Shown in pieces: positions 24,909 to 37,354 of a DNA stretch of 64,000 nt (positions within the stretch are counted from its first letter, which is position 1; each line of letters opens with the position of its first letter). The notes under the pieces were generated by a model. It did not search any database. It saw only the letters and a program-made list of their open reading frames with translations, and was not told where the DNA came from. This DNA comes from Equus caballus (taxonomy: Eukaryota; Chordata; Mammalia; Perissodactyla; Equidae). Made by a program: the position numbers and the translations under genes. The stretch covers positions 13,499,001 through 13,563,000 of the forward strand of contig NC_091695.1 in NCBI RefSeq assembly GCF_041296265.1, in the 5' to 3' direction.

Positions 24909-27099
24909 TCTCTGTAGTGATAATTGCTATTGTTATGTTTTCCCCAGTTCTCCATCCGCTGCCTAGCCATATAATTAACTATAGCAGCTGCTTCAACTCT
25001 GATGATAACTGGTTTAAACAATGCCCTCTCCTCTATGCTGCACAGTACCCTTTACAGTATGTGTTTGAAAATGATAGAATATATTTGGCTGCTCCAAGAA
25101 CCACTATCCTGAGGTATGTGTGAAGAAAATTTGAAGAAATCTGTTCGCCTAACATTTCTTTCATTGAATGACTGGTGGAATTCCTAGACCTCCAAGAAAA
25201 GTCAATGGAAAATCATAAAAATCTGCCTTTTTAGATTTTGACACTGGACAATTTGGCACTGGGATTTTAGCTTCCACTTGGCCTCAAACTCTAGATATCT
25301 AGATATCACTCTCCCTGGAAATACATCAAGTCCAAATATTCCTATGAACAGAGTATGTCTTGATGTGTTTATAGTACAGTTGAGGATTGACACAGTATCT
25401 CAAGCTCTGATGATCGCAGCCAGTGAGGAAATTTCCCCAGGGACAGGCAACCTGAATGAAACCTCATGTTGTTATTTACACAGAATTTAGACTCCTTCAT
25501 GCTCCAGTTCATGGTATCCAAAGGCTTATAAGAGGAGTGCATTACCACATAGTTTTCCATACCAGGAATGTAGGCTCTTAATACATAAGTTTAAAGTGTA
25601 GGGATAAGAATGATTCAGGTGAAGATGTGTCTGTTGTTCATAGATGAGTTCTCCTAAATATCTGCTTCTAAGGTGAAATCTTTAAAAAACAGAGATAATT
25701 CATAGAAGGGCAAAAACATTAGAGACAAAGACAGGTCATTTAATGTGCTCAGTATCTTCTCTAAACACTGTGATTCAAGAAGAAACAGTTTTCTTATTTT
25801 AAGAGCAGAATAAGAGGGGGTTATTAAGTGAGAGAAATATTTGTGTTTCTTATTGTATAGTTAGATAGCTCTGTGCTGAAGATCAGAAGATCCTCCTTAG
25901 TACCTAAGTACTTTGGGTTTCAAATTCACCATAGCATTTTCTTTTCTTTTGATTTAAATTTCCAAGGCATTAGAGCAGTGAAATGTATGTTGAATCAATT
26001 TGAATAAAGTTGTGCCACCTTGACATCCTCTGCTTCCTGTAACATTGCCCAGTCAGTGGAGACTTGAGAAATATACGTTACATGACAAGATGTTTGAACA
26101 GATACTTATAATGGTTATTTCTTATTCCTGAATACATTGGGCAACCTCCTTAACTACAGAGGCAATCATGGTAAGTTAACTAGAATTGCTGATTTTTAAA
26201 AAGCCAGTTTTTCACATTTTCATCTTCCCCTAAGGGGTTTATAATTAAAATCCTTGAAGCATTACTTTCTGATATTTGATAGGGTATTACTTTTTAGATA
26301 TTTTACAGAAATATTTGTTCTCACTGTGTATGGATAGATCTATAATTTATCAGAAATAGGTTTACATTTTATGGATTCTGAGTCAATTTCTAGGTCTTTG
26401 AGTGTTCACACAGTGAAGTATTGCAGCAGAGTGTAGCTGGATGAGTCATTGAGGGATTCTTCAAAAGATAGGACATATTGTATGATAGTTTGGACAGTCA
26501 GAGATTGGCTGCTGTATAGTCACTCATTTCCTTGAAATAATGGTCTGACTTTGACAATTTCCAGGAATAAAAAAACTTTGAACTGATAAGAGAAGATATG
26601 AGAGGCATATGAGAATAAAGGAGGCAAATTTGAGGTGAAGCTGAGATAAGGTGTGCAACTTTCATTGTGGTAAAGGCAGGTCAACATGGGAGAAAGGAGA
26701 AGGACAGCATTTGGATTATGTTTTCTGATGCAAATATACAGATCTAAAACTGACATCCCAAAGGAGAATGCATGAAAATATAGGATATGCAAGAAAGAAT
26801 GTACTCTTTGCTGTGGTTAGGAATACATATTAAACTCCAAGATCAAGGGAAATTTTTATTCTGACTATTCAAACTTTCTTAAATTTTGTTCTAGCCAGGC
26901 AAGACCTTATTTCTGCTACAAGGAATGTGGTCCCAGTATTATGACTGAATCTCTGCATCCTTGAAATCAGACTTAGCCATTTTTTTTTTGGAGTGTCAAG
27001 ACAGGTATTGCTAAAGATGAGAAATGAAAGTTAATTCCCTTTGTCACTTTAGGGAGATTTTTCCTTGTATTCACTCATCTTAAGGCATCTTTAGGAAGA
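24909..27099. other. No recognisable gene
   Basis: Unique-looking sequence. Two modest open frames (24,917-25,123 + and 25,278-25,490 +) have no family I recognise and no clear gene context. Confidence 0.4.
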
Positions 27100-27275
27100 C
27101 AAGATATGGTGGTGAAAAAAATCACTGTATTGGATATTAGAAGACCTAGATTTGTGTTGTGGTCTACTTCTAGTCAATTAGCCACATTTTCATGGACTTT
27201 ATTTGTCTGGGCCTCAGTGTCTTCATCTTTAAAGATCATATATACTGATAAAATGAAAGGCAGTGGAGGATTTTT
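27100..27275 (+). repeat. MIR SINE relic
   Basis: attagaagacctagatttgt, ctagtcaattagccacattt and gcctcagtgtcttcatcttt follow the MIR core and 3' part in sense. Confidence 0.55.
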
Positions 27276-27279
27276 AGTA

Positions 27280-29294
27280 GACAATAATTCTAGGGTCTTG
27301 TTCACTGGAAGCTGAAACTCATTAACTTCTGACTCTGCATTTCGTACCTTAGCAAAAGAACTGCTATAGATTACATATAGTCACAGATTTGTGACAGGAG
27401 AAGAAATTGATCTTGTGTTTGAGTCTGCCAATTGACACAGGGCATTAAAGACATTAATTTAGATATAAGATCAAGTTGTTTTGTTTGTATGTTTGCTTCT
27501 GTGTAGTGTGTGACAAAAGGAGGCATATTAAAACTGTAAAAGAGAACAGCTTTTTAAATATATTCTAATTACTTCAAGATTTGTAATAAACTGAGGTAAT
27601 GAGTGAAATAATAAAGATGAATGAGTCAAATTTTGTGTTTGTTGTCTAAGTTTTATCATGAAATATGTTATTCATAGACCATCAGAAAATTATAAATCAC
27701 ATTACTTGTTTCTTGGTTCTCCCAAGGGCCATCTCTTCTAGAGAAGAGCTGCCAATTAGAAGTGTATTCAACTTTCTTCTCGAGGTCTCTTGCCATTGGA
27801 AGAATTCTATGATACATCAGGATATCTAGAAGGGAGACCACTATCTTGGGGCTTGGAACTCTAAAGCTAGCTTCTAAATGAAGCATTTGTGGGATCATCC
27901 GGAAGACATTTTCTTTCCATGTACCTCATTATCTGACTTGCCTACCTGTAACAGGAACAATTCATATTACCTTCACTGCCTTTTTGCTTTAAAGATACAT
28001 TAAGATAAAGAGAATTAAAGAATCTAAGGCCCGGAAAAAAGTGAAAGTTAATAATGGCAAAACTTAGTTTTAAATACTGTCTTAAAGTTTAATTGAGCCA
28101 TATGTGTAATCCTCATCAAGTAAATGGAAATAGATTTTGCAGTAAACTGATCCAGTTGACTATTCAAACTTGTTCATTGACTATCAGTATCAGTGATAGA
28201 AGTTAAAATCAGAGATCAATAATCTTTGATTAACAGACTAAAGATGGCAATTAGGATGATTGTAGTGATCTATGGGGTAAGTCAGGGCAGGCTCACTTTG
28301 TCCAGATCACCTCAAAACAGTTAATACCCAGTCAGGCCCTCATTCTATGCCCATTTGGTGAACTAGGAAGAATTTCATGAATACATTAAAGCAGTTAATT
28401 CATTTATATTCAGATAATATTTCCTGGGGTCCCATCATGTGGCGTTGTACAATTCTCTATGTTTGTTTTCCATATACGTTCCACTCAATTTAAAAATTCG
28501 TGGCTTAAACTTCAGACCTCTCAGAAAACATGGAAATTATATTTATTTTTGCATCATAAAATTAGTAATAGAAGGTGTAGAAATTTGGAAAATACTAAAA
28601 AGTATAAGGAAATAAAAGATCACATATAATCTTACATCCAGGAGTAAATGTCCTAAATATATTAATTTTTTTCTCATAAACTTTTGTATGCAAGCATTTT
28701 AACATAGATGAAATAAAACCCATATAAAATTTTATGAGAAATATTTGAATTTGAATTTTATTCCTAAAATATACATATAAAACCTATAATCTTCAAATAC
28801 TAAGTATTTAACTATTGCTCGCTAGCTTTTCAACTATAGTATATTTACACAATTATAATTAGGATATACAGGATTAGGATTAGGATTAATTAGATATAAT
28901 TCATCTCATTCCACATATTGTTTTCTAAGTCTTGTTAGTCTCCCAAATTATTACTTCTAATGACTACATTTTCCATTATATTGATGTTCGAACAAAGTTT
29001 TGTAAAGATTACTCTGACCCAGGGAAATGGAGTTCATTTCTTCTGGGTGTCCTATGTCTTATAAGAATATTTTTGAGGCCAGGATAACAAAAGACTGAGA
29101 GAGTGAACTAAGAAACTTTTGAGTTATCTATTCCTGGGGAGTTTTGTGAAGAGAAGGAATCTTAGGTGAGATTGTCAGAGTACTGTTAAAAGGCAGAGTT
29201 TTGGATTATTTAATTCTTTAATAGTTCTTTCTTTTCTTTCGTAGTTTTAAGGAAAGCATTCCTTCTTGAAGTTTTTATCACTTATACCACATAG
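27280..29294. other. AT-rich spacer upstream of the 29 kb OR
   Basis: I see no gene. At 28,550-28,800 there is an old repeat similar to 9,895-10,050 (gaaatttggaaaatactaaa, aagatcacatataatcttac). At 28,869-28,890 there is a short run of ggatta units. Confidence 0.4.
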
Positions 29295-30211
29295 ATGGAG
29301 AATAAAAGAAATGTGACTGAATTCATTTTAATAGGTCTTACACAGAGCCCCAAAATGCAGAAACTAGTGTTTGTGGTATTTTTGGTTCTATACATGGTAA
29401 TGTTCTCAGGTAACCTGCTCATTGTGGTTACCATTAGCACCAGCCACCCTCTGAACTCCCCCATGTACTTCTTCCTGACCCACCTTTCCTTGATAGATGC
29501 AATTTATTTTTCTTCTTCAGCTCCTAAGCTGATTGTAGACTCCCTTAATGAGAAGAAAACTGTCTCCTTTAATGGGTATATGGCTCAAGTCTAGGCAGAA
29601 AATACTTTTGGTGCTACTGAGATCATCTTGCTGATTGTGATGGTTTATGCGTGCTATGATGCCGTCTTCAAACCTCTGCACTGTATGACTGTCATGAGCC
29701 ACAGGCTGTACATTCTCTTGCTTGGAGTAGCCTGCACACAAGAATTTCTCCATGCAACAATTCACATCCTCTTTATAGTCTGGCTGCCTTTCTGTGTCCC
29801 CAATGTCATAGATCACTTCATGTGTGGCTTGTACCCTTTTTGAAACTTTTCTGCATGGACACTCATACCCTTGGCCTCTGCTGCTATTATCAGTGGATTC
29901 ACATGCCTGTTAAACATTCTTCTCTTAGTATTCTCCTATGTGATCCTCTTGTGCTCCCTAAAGAACTATAGCTTGGAGGGGAGGCACAAAGCCCTCTCCA
30001 TCCGTATCTCTCACATTACAGTAGTAGTCTTATATTTTGTGCCCTGCATATTTGTGTGTTTGTGCCCAGTGACCACTCTGACCATTGATAAAACTGTGGC
30101 TGGCTTTTATACTATAGGGGCCCCTATGTTAAATCCCTAAACTATGCCCTCAGAAATGCAGGTGTGAAAAACTCTGAGGAAGCTCTGGTGGAGAAAATTG
30201 ACTTCAGATAA
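29295..30211 (+). pseudogene. Olfactory receptor pseudogene, OR4C12-like
   Basis: Starts MENKRNVTEFILIGLTQSPK at 29,295 and keeps one main frame almost to the end: GNLLIVV (TM1), NSPMYFFLTHLSLIDA (TM2), GATEIILLIVM (TM3), PFCVPNVIDHFMCGL (second extracellular loop), EGRHKALSIRISHI before TM6, and APMLNP in TM7. Lesions: an in-frame TAG at 29,592; a locally shifted stretch at about 29,838-29,880 that also yields a TGA at 29,841 and returns to frame; and a one-base loss after NP in TM7 near 30,138, after which the displaced frame runs to TAA at 30,209. The DRY motif has become ACYDAVF, so a key functional motif is lost as well. The N-terminal half recalls human OR4C12; that is inference from memory. 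Confidence 0.85.
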
Positions 30212-30224
30212 TGATAAGCAGAAT

Positions 30225-30420
30225 CATTGAGCATTACAGATAGAAGGAATAGAGGTAATTAAGTCCAAGCCTCTTGATCTATAGATGAAGACATCACCTC
30301 TAACAAGAGGTTGGATAATGGTTGCAGATAGCCACTTCAGCATGGAGGTAAAACTTGGACTAGAATCCAGGCTTACTGTCTCCCATGTTACACTCTTGTC
30401 ATCACAACTTGCATTGTATT
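30225..30420 (-). repeat. MIR-like relic
   Basis: ttaagtccaagcctcttgat, ctatagatgaagacatcacc and ggactagaatccaggcttac resemble a reverse MIR-type element. Confidence 0.4.
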
Positions 30421-30715
30421 AACCAATAAATATTTATCTATTAACTGGGAATCTGAAATATCTTTACAAACTAAAATGTGTGAACCTACAATGTTGGATT
30501 CTTGTTAAAATAGTCTTATTATGTAAGAGTGAGATGTTGATTATGACTGATAATTGAAAATAACATGTTTGATGATATCCCTTTACTTTGTGGCCTCAAT
30601 ATAAATTCTTTCCTTTGTGATTTTTTTTGTTCATTAAATCTTGGTTGTATAGTAGAAAGAGATACTATTTATCAAATGCCCATAAGGCTGACATTGTATT
30701 AGGTATTTTTATATT

Positions 30716-31530
30716 ATATCAGTCAGGGTCCAATCAGGAGACACACCACATAGTAATTTGAACATGGAAAGTTTACATACAATTATTAACTATATCAGGG
30801 CATTAGCTAGAAAGGTATAATGAGTACTCTAAAGAATGTCCTGAGGGGCCAGTCCAGTGGTGCAACGGTTAAGTGTGCATGTTCTGCTTTGGACATGGCA
30901 CCACATGGCAAGCCATGCTGTGGCAGGCATCCCACGTATAAAGAGGAGGAAGATGGGCATGGATGTTAGCTCGGGATCAGTCTTCCTCGGAAAAAAGAGG
31001 AGGATTGGCAGATGTTAGCTCAGGGCTAAACTTCCTCAAAAAAAAAAAAAAAAGAATGCCCTGAGCCTCAGAAATAAATATCCAAGGAGGGATCCTATTA
31101 GAAGGTGGAACTCCTCCCCAAGGCTGGGATTCCAAACTCTCGGAGAAAGTCTATTTGTTATCCACTGAATAGTAGAGGTTTACTGTGTTGTCATGGGTCA
31201 GAACTAGTTCCTAGTAACTGGACAGAGCCTTGCAGGCAAGAGAAGGCCTGGGAAGCTAGGAGCATACCACTGTGGTGCTGCTGGTCTGAGCTGATGTGCA
31301 AACAACTGTAGCTTGGACTGGCAAACAGGAAACAAACCTCTAGGGTACAGGTGGACCAATGCTGACAGGAAAAAAAACTCTACTATGGCATAGCTTAGCC
31401 ATGTTGGGAAACTGATCTCGTGGGTTTCTGTAGATTTACTGGAATCTGACTGTGGATGTGCCACTGAAACTCAGTGGGAAACTGTTCATGGAGGTATCAG
31501 TGTCAGCACCACTAGATGTCTCTCCTGCTC
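30716..31530. repeat. Old dispersed repeat, class uncertain, holding a SINE
   Basis: Begins tcagtcagggtccaatcagg, a common start of an old mammalian repeat. It contains the SINE at 30,846-31,053 and ends near the cactagatgtctctcctgct segment. A possibly related segment lies at 33,878-34,270. Confidence 0.3.
30846..31053 (+). mobile_element. ERE2-type SINE with an internal deletion
   Basis: gggccagtccagtggtgcaa head joined directly to ggacatggcaccacatggca: the B-box segment found in other copies is missing. It then has two ttagctc tail units and an A tail of about 15. Target-site duplication gaatgtcctgag (30,834) and gaatgccctgag (31,054). Confidence 0.92.
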
Positions 31531-31634
31531 CCCAACTTCTCCGAAAAAAGAAAACACACTGTTGGAAACTACATCATCAGAGCAAGATGAAAAGAGAAGC
31601 AAATTCAAGAGGCCATTCCTAAGACCACTGTCAA

Positions 31635-33560
31635 TAAACCGTTTTTTAAAAACGTTTTCTTCTAGTAGTTTTATGGCTTCAGGTCTTACATTTAAGTAAT
31701 CTAATTTGAATTGACTTTTGTATGTGGTATAAGATAAGAGTCCAATTTCATCCTTTTGCATGTGAATATCCAGTTTCTCCAGTATCATTTATTGAAAAGA
31801 TTATTATTTCCCCATTAAGAAGTCTTGGCACCCTTGTCAAATATTAATTGACTGTATATGCAAGGGTTTATTTCTGGGTTCTCAATTCTGTTTCATTGGT
31901 CAATGTGCTTGTTTTATGCCCGTACCATACTGTTTTGATTACTATAGCTTTGAAACGTAGTTTGAAATCAGGAAGTTAAAGCATGATGCCTTCAGCTTTG
32001 TTCTCCTTTCTCAGGATTGGTTTGGTTACTCAGGTCTTTGGTGATTTTACACAAGATTTAGGATTGTTTGTTTGATTTCGGTGAAAAATGTCATTGGAAT
32101 TTTGATAGGGATTTTATTGAATCTACAGATGGTTTTTGGTACTTTGCACATTTTAACAATATTAATTCTTCCAATCCATGAACACAGAGTACCTTTCCAT
32201 TTATTTGTGACTTTTTCAATTTCTTTCATGGATATCTTATACTTTTCAGTGTAGAGATATTTCACTTCCTTGGTTAAATTTATTCCTAAATATTTTATTG
32301 TGTTTGATGCTATTGTAAATGGGATTATCGTCTTGATTTCTTTTTCATATAGTTTATTGTTAGTGTAAAGAAATAAAAGAAGTTTTTGTTTTGGGTAGAG
32401 TTTTTAGAGTTTTCTACATCTATGGTCATGTTATCTGCAAGCAGATAATTTTAATTCTTTCCTTGCAATTAGGATGCTTTTTCTTTCCTTCTTCTTCTTC
32501 TTTTTTTTTTTGTCTGTTCTTGCTAGTACTTCTAGTACTATGTTGAATAGAAGTGGTGAAAGTTGACTTCCTCATCTTGTTTCATATCTTAGAGGAAAAG
32601 CTGTCAGTTTTTCCCAATTGATTATCATGTTAGCTGTGGGCTTTTCATAAATGGTCTTTATTGTACTGAGGAAATTGCTTTCTTTTTTTTTGTGAGGAGG
32701 ATTGACCCTGAGCTGACATCCATTGCCAATCCTCCTCTATTTTGCTTGAGGAAGAGTAGCCCTGAGCTAACATCTGTGCAAATCTTCCTCTCTTTCATAT
32801 GTGGGAGCCTCCACAGCCTGGCTGGTGAGTGGAATTTGTCCACACCCAGGATTCAAACTGGGGATCTGAGGCAGTGAACCCCGGGCCTCTGGAGTGGAGC
32901 ATGTGGAACTTTAACCACTTGGCCATGGGGCCAGTCCCAGAAATTTCCTTATAAATCTGTTTTGCTGAGAATTTTTATCATGAAAGAGTGTTGAACTTAG
33001 TCAAATACTTTTCCTGTATCTATTAAGATGATAATGCGGTTAGCTTTCATTCTCTTAATGTATATATCACATTGATTTACATATTTAACCAATCTTGTAT
33101 CCCAGCAATTAATCCTAATTGGTCTTGTTGTATTATCCTTTGGATGTGTTGAATTCAGATTGATAGCATTTTACTAAGATATATTTCTTATTAGTAATGG
33201 TTGACCAATACATTTTTTGAGTCCTTGCATGTCCAAAAATGTATTTATTTTATTTTTATATTTGAATTCTATATTGCATGACATAGAGTTAAATGTTACA
33301 GTTATTTTACATTAAGAACATTAAAGACTTTTCCATTAAATCCCAATTCCTAGTTTTGTGGACAAAAAGTCTGATGCCAGTCTGATTTTTATTTCCCTCA
33401 TAGCCTGTTTTTATTTTACAGATTTAGTATCCTAGTACTGAATTCTTAGTAATATACAAATTGATATTTTTAGAGTTCTGTTTTGGTGGTCAATCTTTTT
33501 TGTTTTTTTCCTCAAGATATAAAATGGCTAGGGATCTTTTCAGAGACCACTGATGTCCAC
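31635..33560 (-). mobile_element. Old L1 LINE fragment, rearranged, holding a SINE
   Basis: Reverse L1 ORF2 from about 31,640 (ggcttcaggtcttacattta) through 32,265-32,047 ([22 protein letters not shown], broken here in two for length: residues typical of the ORF2 C-terminal region) to about 33,185. From 33,200 the text (gagtccttgcatgtccaaaa, gtctgatgccagtctgattt) resembles the ORF1 part of old L1 or HAL1 elements, so the intervening ORF2 N-terminal part is missing. It is interrupted at 32,681-32,938. Confidence 0.75.
32681..32938 (-). mobile_element. ERE-type SINE, diverged
   Basis: Reverse copy: poly-T, ccaatcctcctctattttgc, ctgagctaacatctgtgcaa, ggattcaaactggggatctg, ending in catggggccagtccc. 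Flanks gaaattgctt and gaaatttcct suggest an eroded target-site duplication. Confidence 0.85.
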
Positions 33561-33739
33561 TCATGGTTAACCAAATCACACTCTCCCTTGGTAATGTGTA
33601 ATACTTGTGTGGCTTTAATTGCCATCTATATTCTGAAGGCTCCTACATTTCTCTGACCTACATCTTTCTGAACATCAGAAACATATATTAAATTGTATAC
33701 AGCTACTTGAATCTCATTCAGCACATTAAAAACAGATTA

Positions 33740-35050
33740 ATCTTCTCTCTGTTCCATCTATCCAGTAAGCTAAACCAGAAACTGGATGTTACCCATGACT
33801 TTTCTATCTCTAACATCTGCTGTCAAGTTCTTTTGTTTATAACTCCTAAATATTTCTAAACGCTTCTCTATCTCTCTGTTAGTTTGGGTTCACTAGATGC
33901 AAACCCTGAGATGGAGATTTTTATGAAAGTGATTTGTAAGTAGAAAGGGTTGAATAAAGCTGACTATTGTAAAGGAAAGAAAAGATGTGATCACAAATGG
34001 ATTCCAGTTTTAACCTGCAGCTACAGGAGCTCTGGAGTATACATTGTACCACTGAACTGGTTCCATCTTGAAGCAAGGGGACCAGGCATTTTTACTCCCA
34101 CTCCAGTCATTCATTGGCCGCTGGTAGGTCCTGGGATGGTGAGGCTATGAACTGTTAACAGCCCAAGCACAGAACAGCAGGGGACCTGGGTGCACTCTTG
34201 GTGATAGGAATTAGGGCTGGACACAGCAGTGTCCACCAAACTCAACATCTTCACTAGAACCACTAGAGGTCAGTCCTCCACACTTTCACACCCAAATCAT
34301 TACAGTAACCTCCTAACTGCTCTCCTATCAGTCTTGTTGCCTGCAAACCGTTTCCCATACTGTAACTAGAGTTATCATTCTAAAACTCAAATCTAACTGT
34401 TTAAAAAAAAACTCAAATCTTTCACTAGGTTAAAAATGTTTGCAATGTTCTTTCCATAGTACTTAGTATTGAGACTTAACACAATTATGAAACCTGCTTT
34501 GATCTTACCCATCTTGTCACTGCAGTTTCATGTCTTGCCCTTTACCCCTTTACAAGCTCAGTGTCCAGAAACAGTAGGACATTCAATACATAATTTTTGC
34601 ATGAAAGGATGAATTAATAGCCATAGCCATATTAAATTAATTAGGTTTTCTGTGTACCCTTTTTTACCTCCTAGAATTTGCTGTATATTCCATCTCCTAG
34701 GACACTCTCCTTCCATCTCATGCCTGTTCACTCTGCCAACCAACTTCTTTTAATCCATGCAGTCCTATTTTTGATGTCTTTTCATATAGGAATCTTTTCC
34801 TGAGCCCGCAGGTGTTTTTTGTCTGTTACCCCAGTGTGGTTTCATAGCACCCTGTAGTTCCACTATTTTATCATTTATAACACTGTTGTAGTTTTCTGCT
34901 CCCTCCTGTGAGTTTTTCAATGGATACTAAGCTCTGTGAAGGCAAAACTTAAGTCTCTTTTTATTCACCACTGAAGCCTCAGCAGCTATCAGTGTGCCTG
35001 ATACATTCCTTGGGCTCAAAAATATTTGTTGATAATGAATGAAGAATGGA
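33740..35050 (+). repeat. L2 LINE, sense, split by another repeat
   Basis: 33,740-33,880 (tgttacccatgacttttcta) and 34,270-35,050 follow the order of an L2 3' end: tttcccatactgtaactaga, gttatcattctaaaactc, catagcaccctgtagttcc, ctaagctctgtgaaggc, gtgcctgatacattcc and aaatatttgttgataatg. The 33,880-34,270 insert has a different origin. Confidence 0.65.
33880..34270. repeat. Unclassified insert inside the L2
   Basis: A segment that interrupts the L2. It has a small open frame at 33,950-34,150 that I do not regard as a gene. It shares short blocks with 30,716-31,530. Confidence 0.3.
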
Positions 35051-35059
35051 GGAGTGAAA

Positions 35060-35930
35060 GGAATATATTTATCCTGAAGTTGCTTTCTGCATATATGGAG
35101 TAAGCTATTTTTAAAAACAGCTTTCAGTAATGAAATGTTACCAAAAAAGTAATCCGGTTACCAGAAAAGTATAATATAAACCACTCATATTAATAAGATA
35201 ATAAATTATCCTCAGAGCAAGGAGAATATTAAGTTAAACTATTTGCTGATATGCTGAAAATTGTGTTTTCAATTTCTTTCTTATCCTCAGTTTAAGCAAG
35301 AGTAAAAACAAACTATGTTTCCCCCAAGGATTCTAGGCAAAATTCTCCTTAGGGATGAATCAGATAAAAGTAGAAAAGAATTTCTCTGGCTCCAGTACCA
35401 CTTTTTTCTCTTAATTTATTGAATTTATTCACTTTCCTTTATACTTTCATTTATTCATTCAATATTTATTGGGCACCAGACATTTTTATACCTTGTGGAA
35501 GGTAGTATTACATAACAGGCAAGTACGTTAAAGGGAAGGCTGTATATTTAATAAGTATAGATTGCTGTTTAACCTCAAAATATTTTTTATTTGAATCACT
35601 ACTATTTCAGATGGGTTATCAGCATAAGATGGCTGATATGAGCAATACAAAAGGATTCTGAAGCTTACAAGGAAGTTTGGAAATATGGTATAGTCTTCAT
35701 TACCTACCCCTCAGAGGTTAAATAGTCGAAGGTTTTACAGCCCTAAAGTAGTTACATACCATAATGTTACAGGCAACATGAGACAATCAATTGTGATATA
35801 TAAAAACAAGCACAGTTATTAATGAAAAAGTATTAGATTAAACCATTATATGTTTTGTGTCCATCACAGTCCATGCATCAATTAATGGTAACAGTATAGT
35901 TATCTGACCTTTCTATCATTTTGTCTGATA
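35060..35930. other. No recognisable gene
   Basis: AT-rich sequence with one short repeat-like stretch (35,440-35,510: attcattcaatatttattgg). Nothing else is visible. Confidence 0.4.
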
Positions 35931-35934
35931 GTTA

Positions 35935-36085
35935 ACAGCAGTTAAGCACATGATCTGGGAAATCAGTCAATTCTGGTTAATAGCTTTCCAATAAATCTGT
36001 TATAATACCTTCCCCTTTCTGTCATTTTCATCACCTGTAAAATGCTGATGATAGCAGTATTTACCTACTTGGATTTCTTCAGAAA
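35935..36085 (+). repeat. MIR SINE relic
   Basis: agcagttaagcacatgatct, ccccttctgtcattttcatc-like text and cacctgtaaaatgctgatga follow a MIR in sense. Confidence 0.45.
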
Positions 36086-36396
36086 TTACTGCTCAATTAC
36101 AATATATTGTTGTTTCTTAAATATGTTATTAGAAGGATAGCCTGTGAATCCATATACATGGTTGAAGGCAATAATCTAAAGTCTAATTTGATAGCATTTT
36201 CTAAATATGGAAAGAGTGGTCTTGGGTTATATTTTTCTCTCTTTTCCTGTACCTATTTCTGCTCTACTCAATGCAGAATCTATGATTCACAGCTCATAAT
36301 TTTCTTCTTTATTCCACAAGTGTACCTTACTGAGATAATCTACAATGTCCTTTTGGCTCTTGCCTCAGTTGAATCAATGTTGGTCTCCAGGCACAT

Positions 36397-37326
36397 TTAT
36401 TTCTCACATGAAATAGCTTTCCTATGACACAACTTCCCAATAGCATTTTTCATCTGGGCATTTCTCAGGGTATAGATTAAGGGATTTAACATGGGAGTTA
36501 TGATATTGTAGGATACAGCAACTGCTTTATCAATCAATAAAGTAGCTGAGGGTCTCATGTACACAAATATACAAGGCACAAAGAATAAGATGACCACTGT
36601 GATGTGGGAGGCACAGGTGGAGAGGGCTTTGCGCCTTGCCTCCAAGTTGTAGGTCCTTAGGGAGTGCAGGATGACCACATAGGAGACCACCAAGAGGAGG
36701 AAGTTTAACAGGCAGATGAATCCACTGTTGGCAGCAACAAAGAGCCCTAGAGTGTGGGTATCAGTGCAGGCAAGATTAAGCAAAGGATTCAGATCACACA
36801 TAAAGTGATCTATGATGTTAGGGCCACAGAAGGGTAATTGGAAGATGAAGAGGATCTGTATGGTTGCATGAAGAAATCCTCCCACCCACACCACTCCCAC
36901 TAGCAGGACACAAACATGCCAATTCATTATAATCGTGTAGTGCAAGGGCTTGCAGATGGCTACGTAGCGGTCATAGGCCATCACAATGAGCAGGATGCTC
37001 TCAGCACCTCCAAAAAAATGTTCCCCAAATATTTGGGTCATGCATTCATTGAATAGGATGGTCTTCTTTTCACGGAGTGAGTCTATGATCTGTTTGGGGA
37101 TACTGACAGAGGGAAAGCAGGCATCAATAAAGGAGAGATAGGCCAGGAAAAAGTACATGGGAGACCTCAGTGATAAGCTGGTGGTAATGGTGACCATGAT
37201 GAGGACATTTCCTATCACAGTGGTGATGTAAATGACAAAAATCACAGCAAATATGATTTTCTGCATCTTTGGATTCTCTGTGAACTCCAGTAGAACAAAC
37301 TCTGTTACATTGTTCCGATTTTCCAT
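36397..37326 (-). CDS. OR4C13: Intact olfactory receptor, OR4C13-like
   Basis: Seven-transmembrane class A GPCR that would act in the cilia of olfactory neurons as an odorant receptor coupled to Golf. One open exon of 309 codons. Visible OR landmarks: N-glycosylation site NVT (6-8), TM1 GN (39-40), PMYFFL (56-61), [10 protein letters not shown] (116-125) at the end of TM3, KALSTC (243-248) before TM6, and NPLIY (291-295) in TM7. Cysteines C95, C167, C177 and C187 fit the usual two OR disulfides. The length is normal for family 4. The frame stays open 30 codons further upstream, but I chose the ATG at 37,326 because [10 protein letters not shown] is the standard OR4C N terminus and a splice acceptor lies at 37,356. 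The next in-frame ATG (37,335) is three codons upstream. The [10 protein letters not shown] and [11 protein letters not shown] segments recall human OR4C13; orthology is inferred from memory. Unusual residues are E14, where Gly is common, and S282, where Phe is common. It is the only intact OR of five in the window. Confidence 0.93.
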   Translation of the reverse strand: MENRNNVTEFVLLEFTENPKMQKIIFAVIFVIYITTVIGNVLIMVTITTSLSLRSPMYFFLAYLSFIDACFPSVSIPKQIIDSLREKKTILFNECMTQIFGEHFFGGAESILLIVMAYDRYVAICKPLHYTIIMNWHVCVLLVGVVWVGGFLHATIQILFIFQLPFCGPNIIDHFMCDLNPLLNLACTDTHTLGLFVAANSGFICLLNFLLLVVSYVVILHSLRTYNLEARRKALSTCASHITVVILFFVPCIFVYMRPSATLLIDKAVAVSYNIITPMLNPLIYTLRNAQMKNAIGKLCHRKAISCEK

Positions 37327-37354
37327 GTGTTTCATGTGATGGTCAATTAAATCA

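Noticed and set aside
24917-25123. Open frame (68 codons) in unique sequence, considered as an exon
   Set aside because: No family recognised and no convincing splice sites; a nearby folate-hydrolase-type gene was considered because of human synteny, but no matching motif was found.
25369-25560. Minus-strand frame with YVV...YKPLDTM, faintly like the [13 protein letters not shown] block
   Set aside because: Neighbouring TM3, TM4 and loop motifs are absent in any frame, so the likeness is probably chance.
27668-27898. 76-codon minus-strand frame with a plausible protein-like composition
   Set aside because: No recognised domain, no neighbouring exons, and normal for chance in AT-rich DNA.
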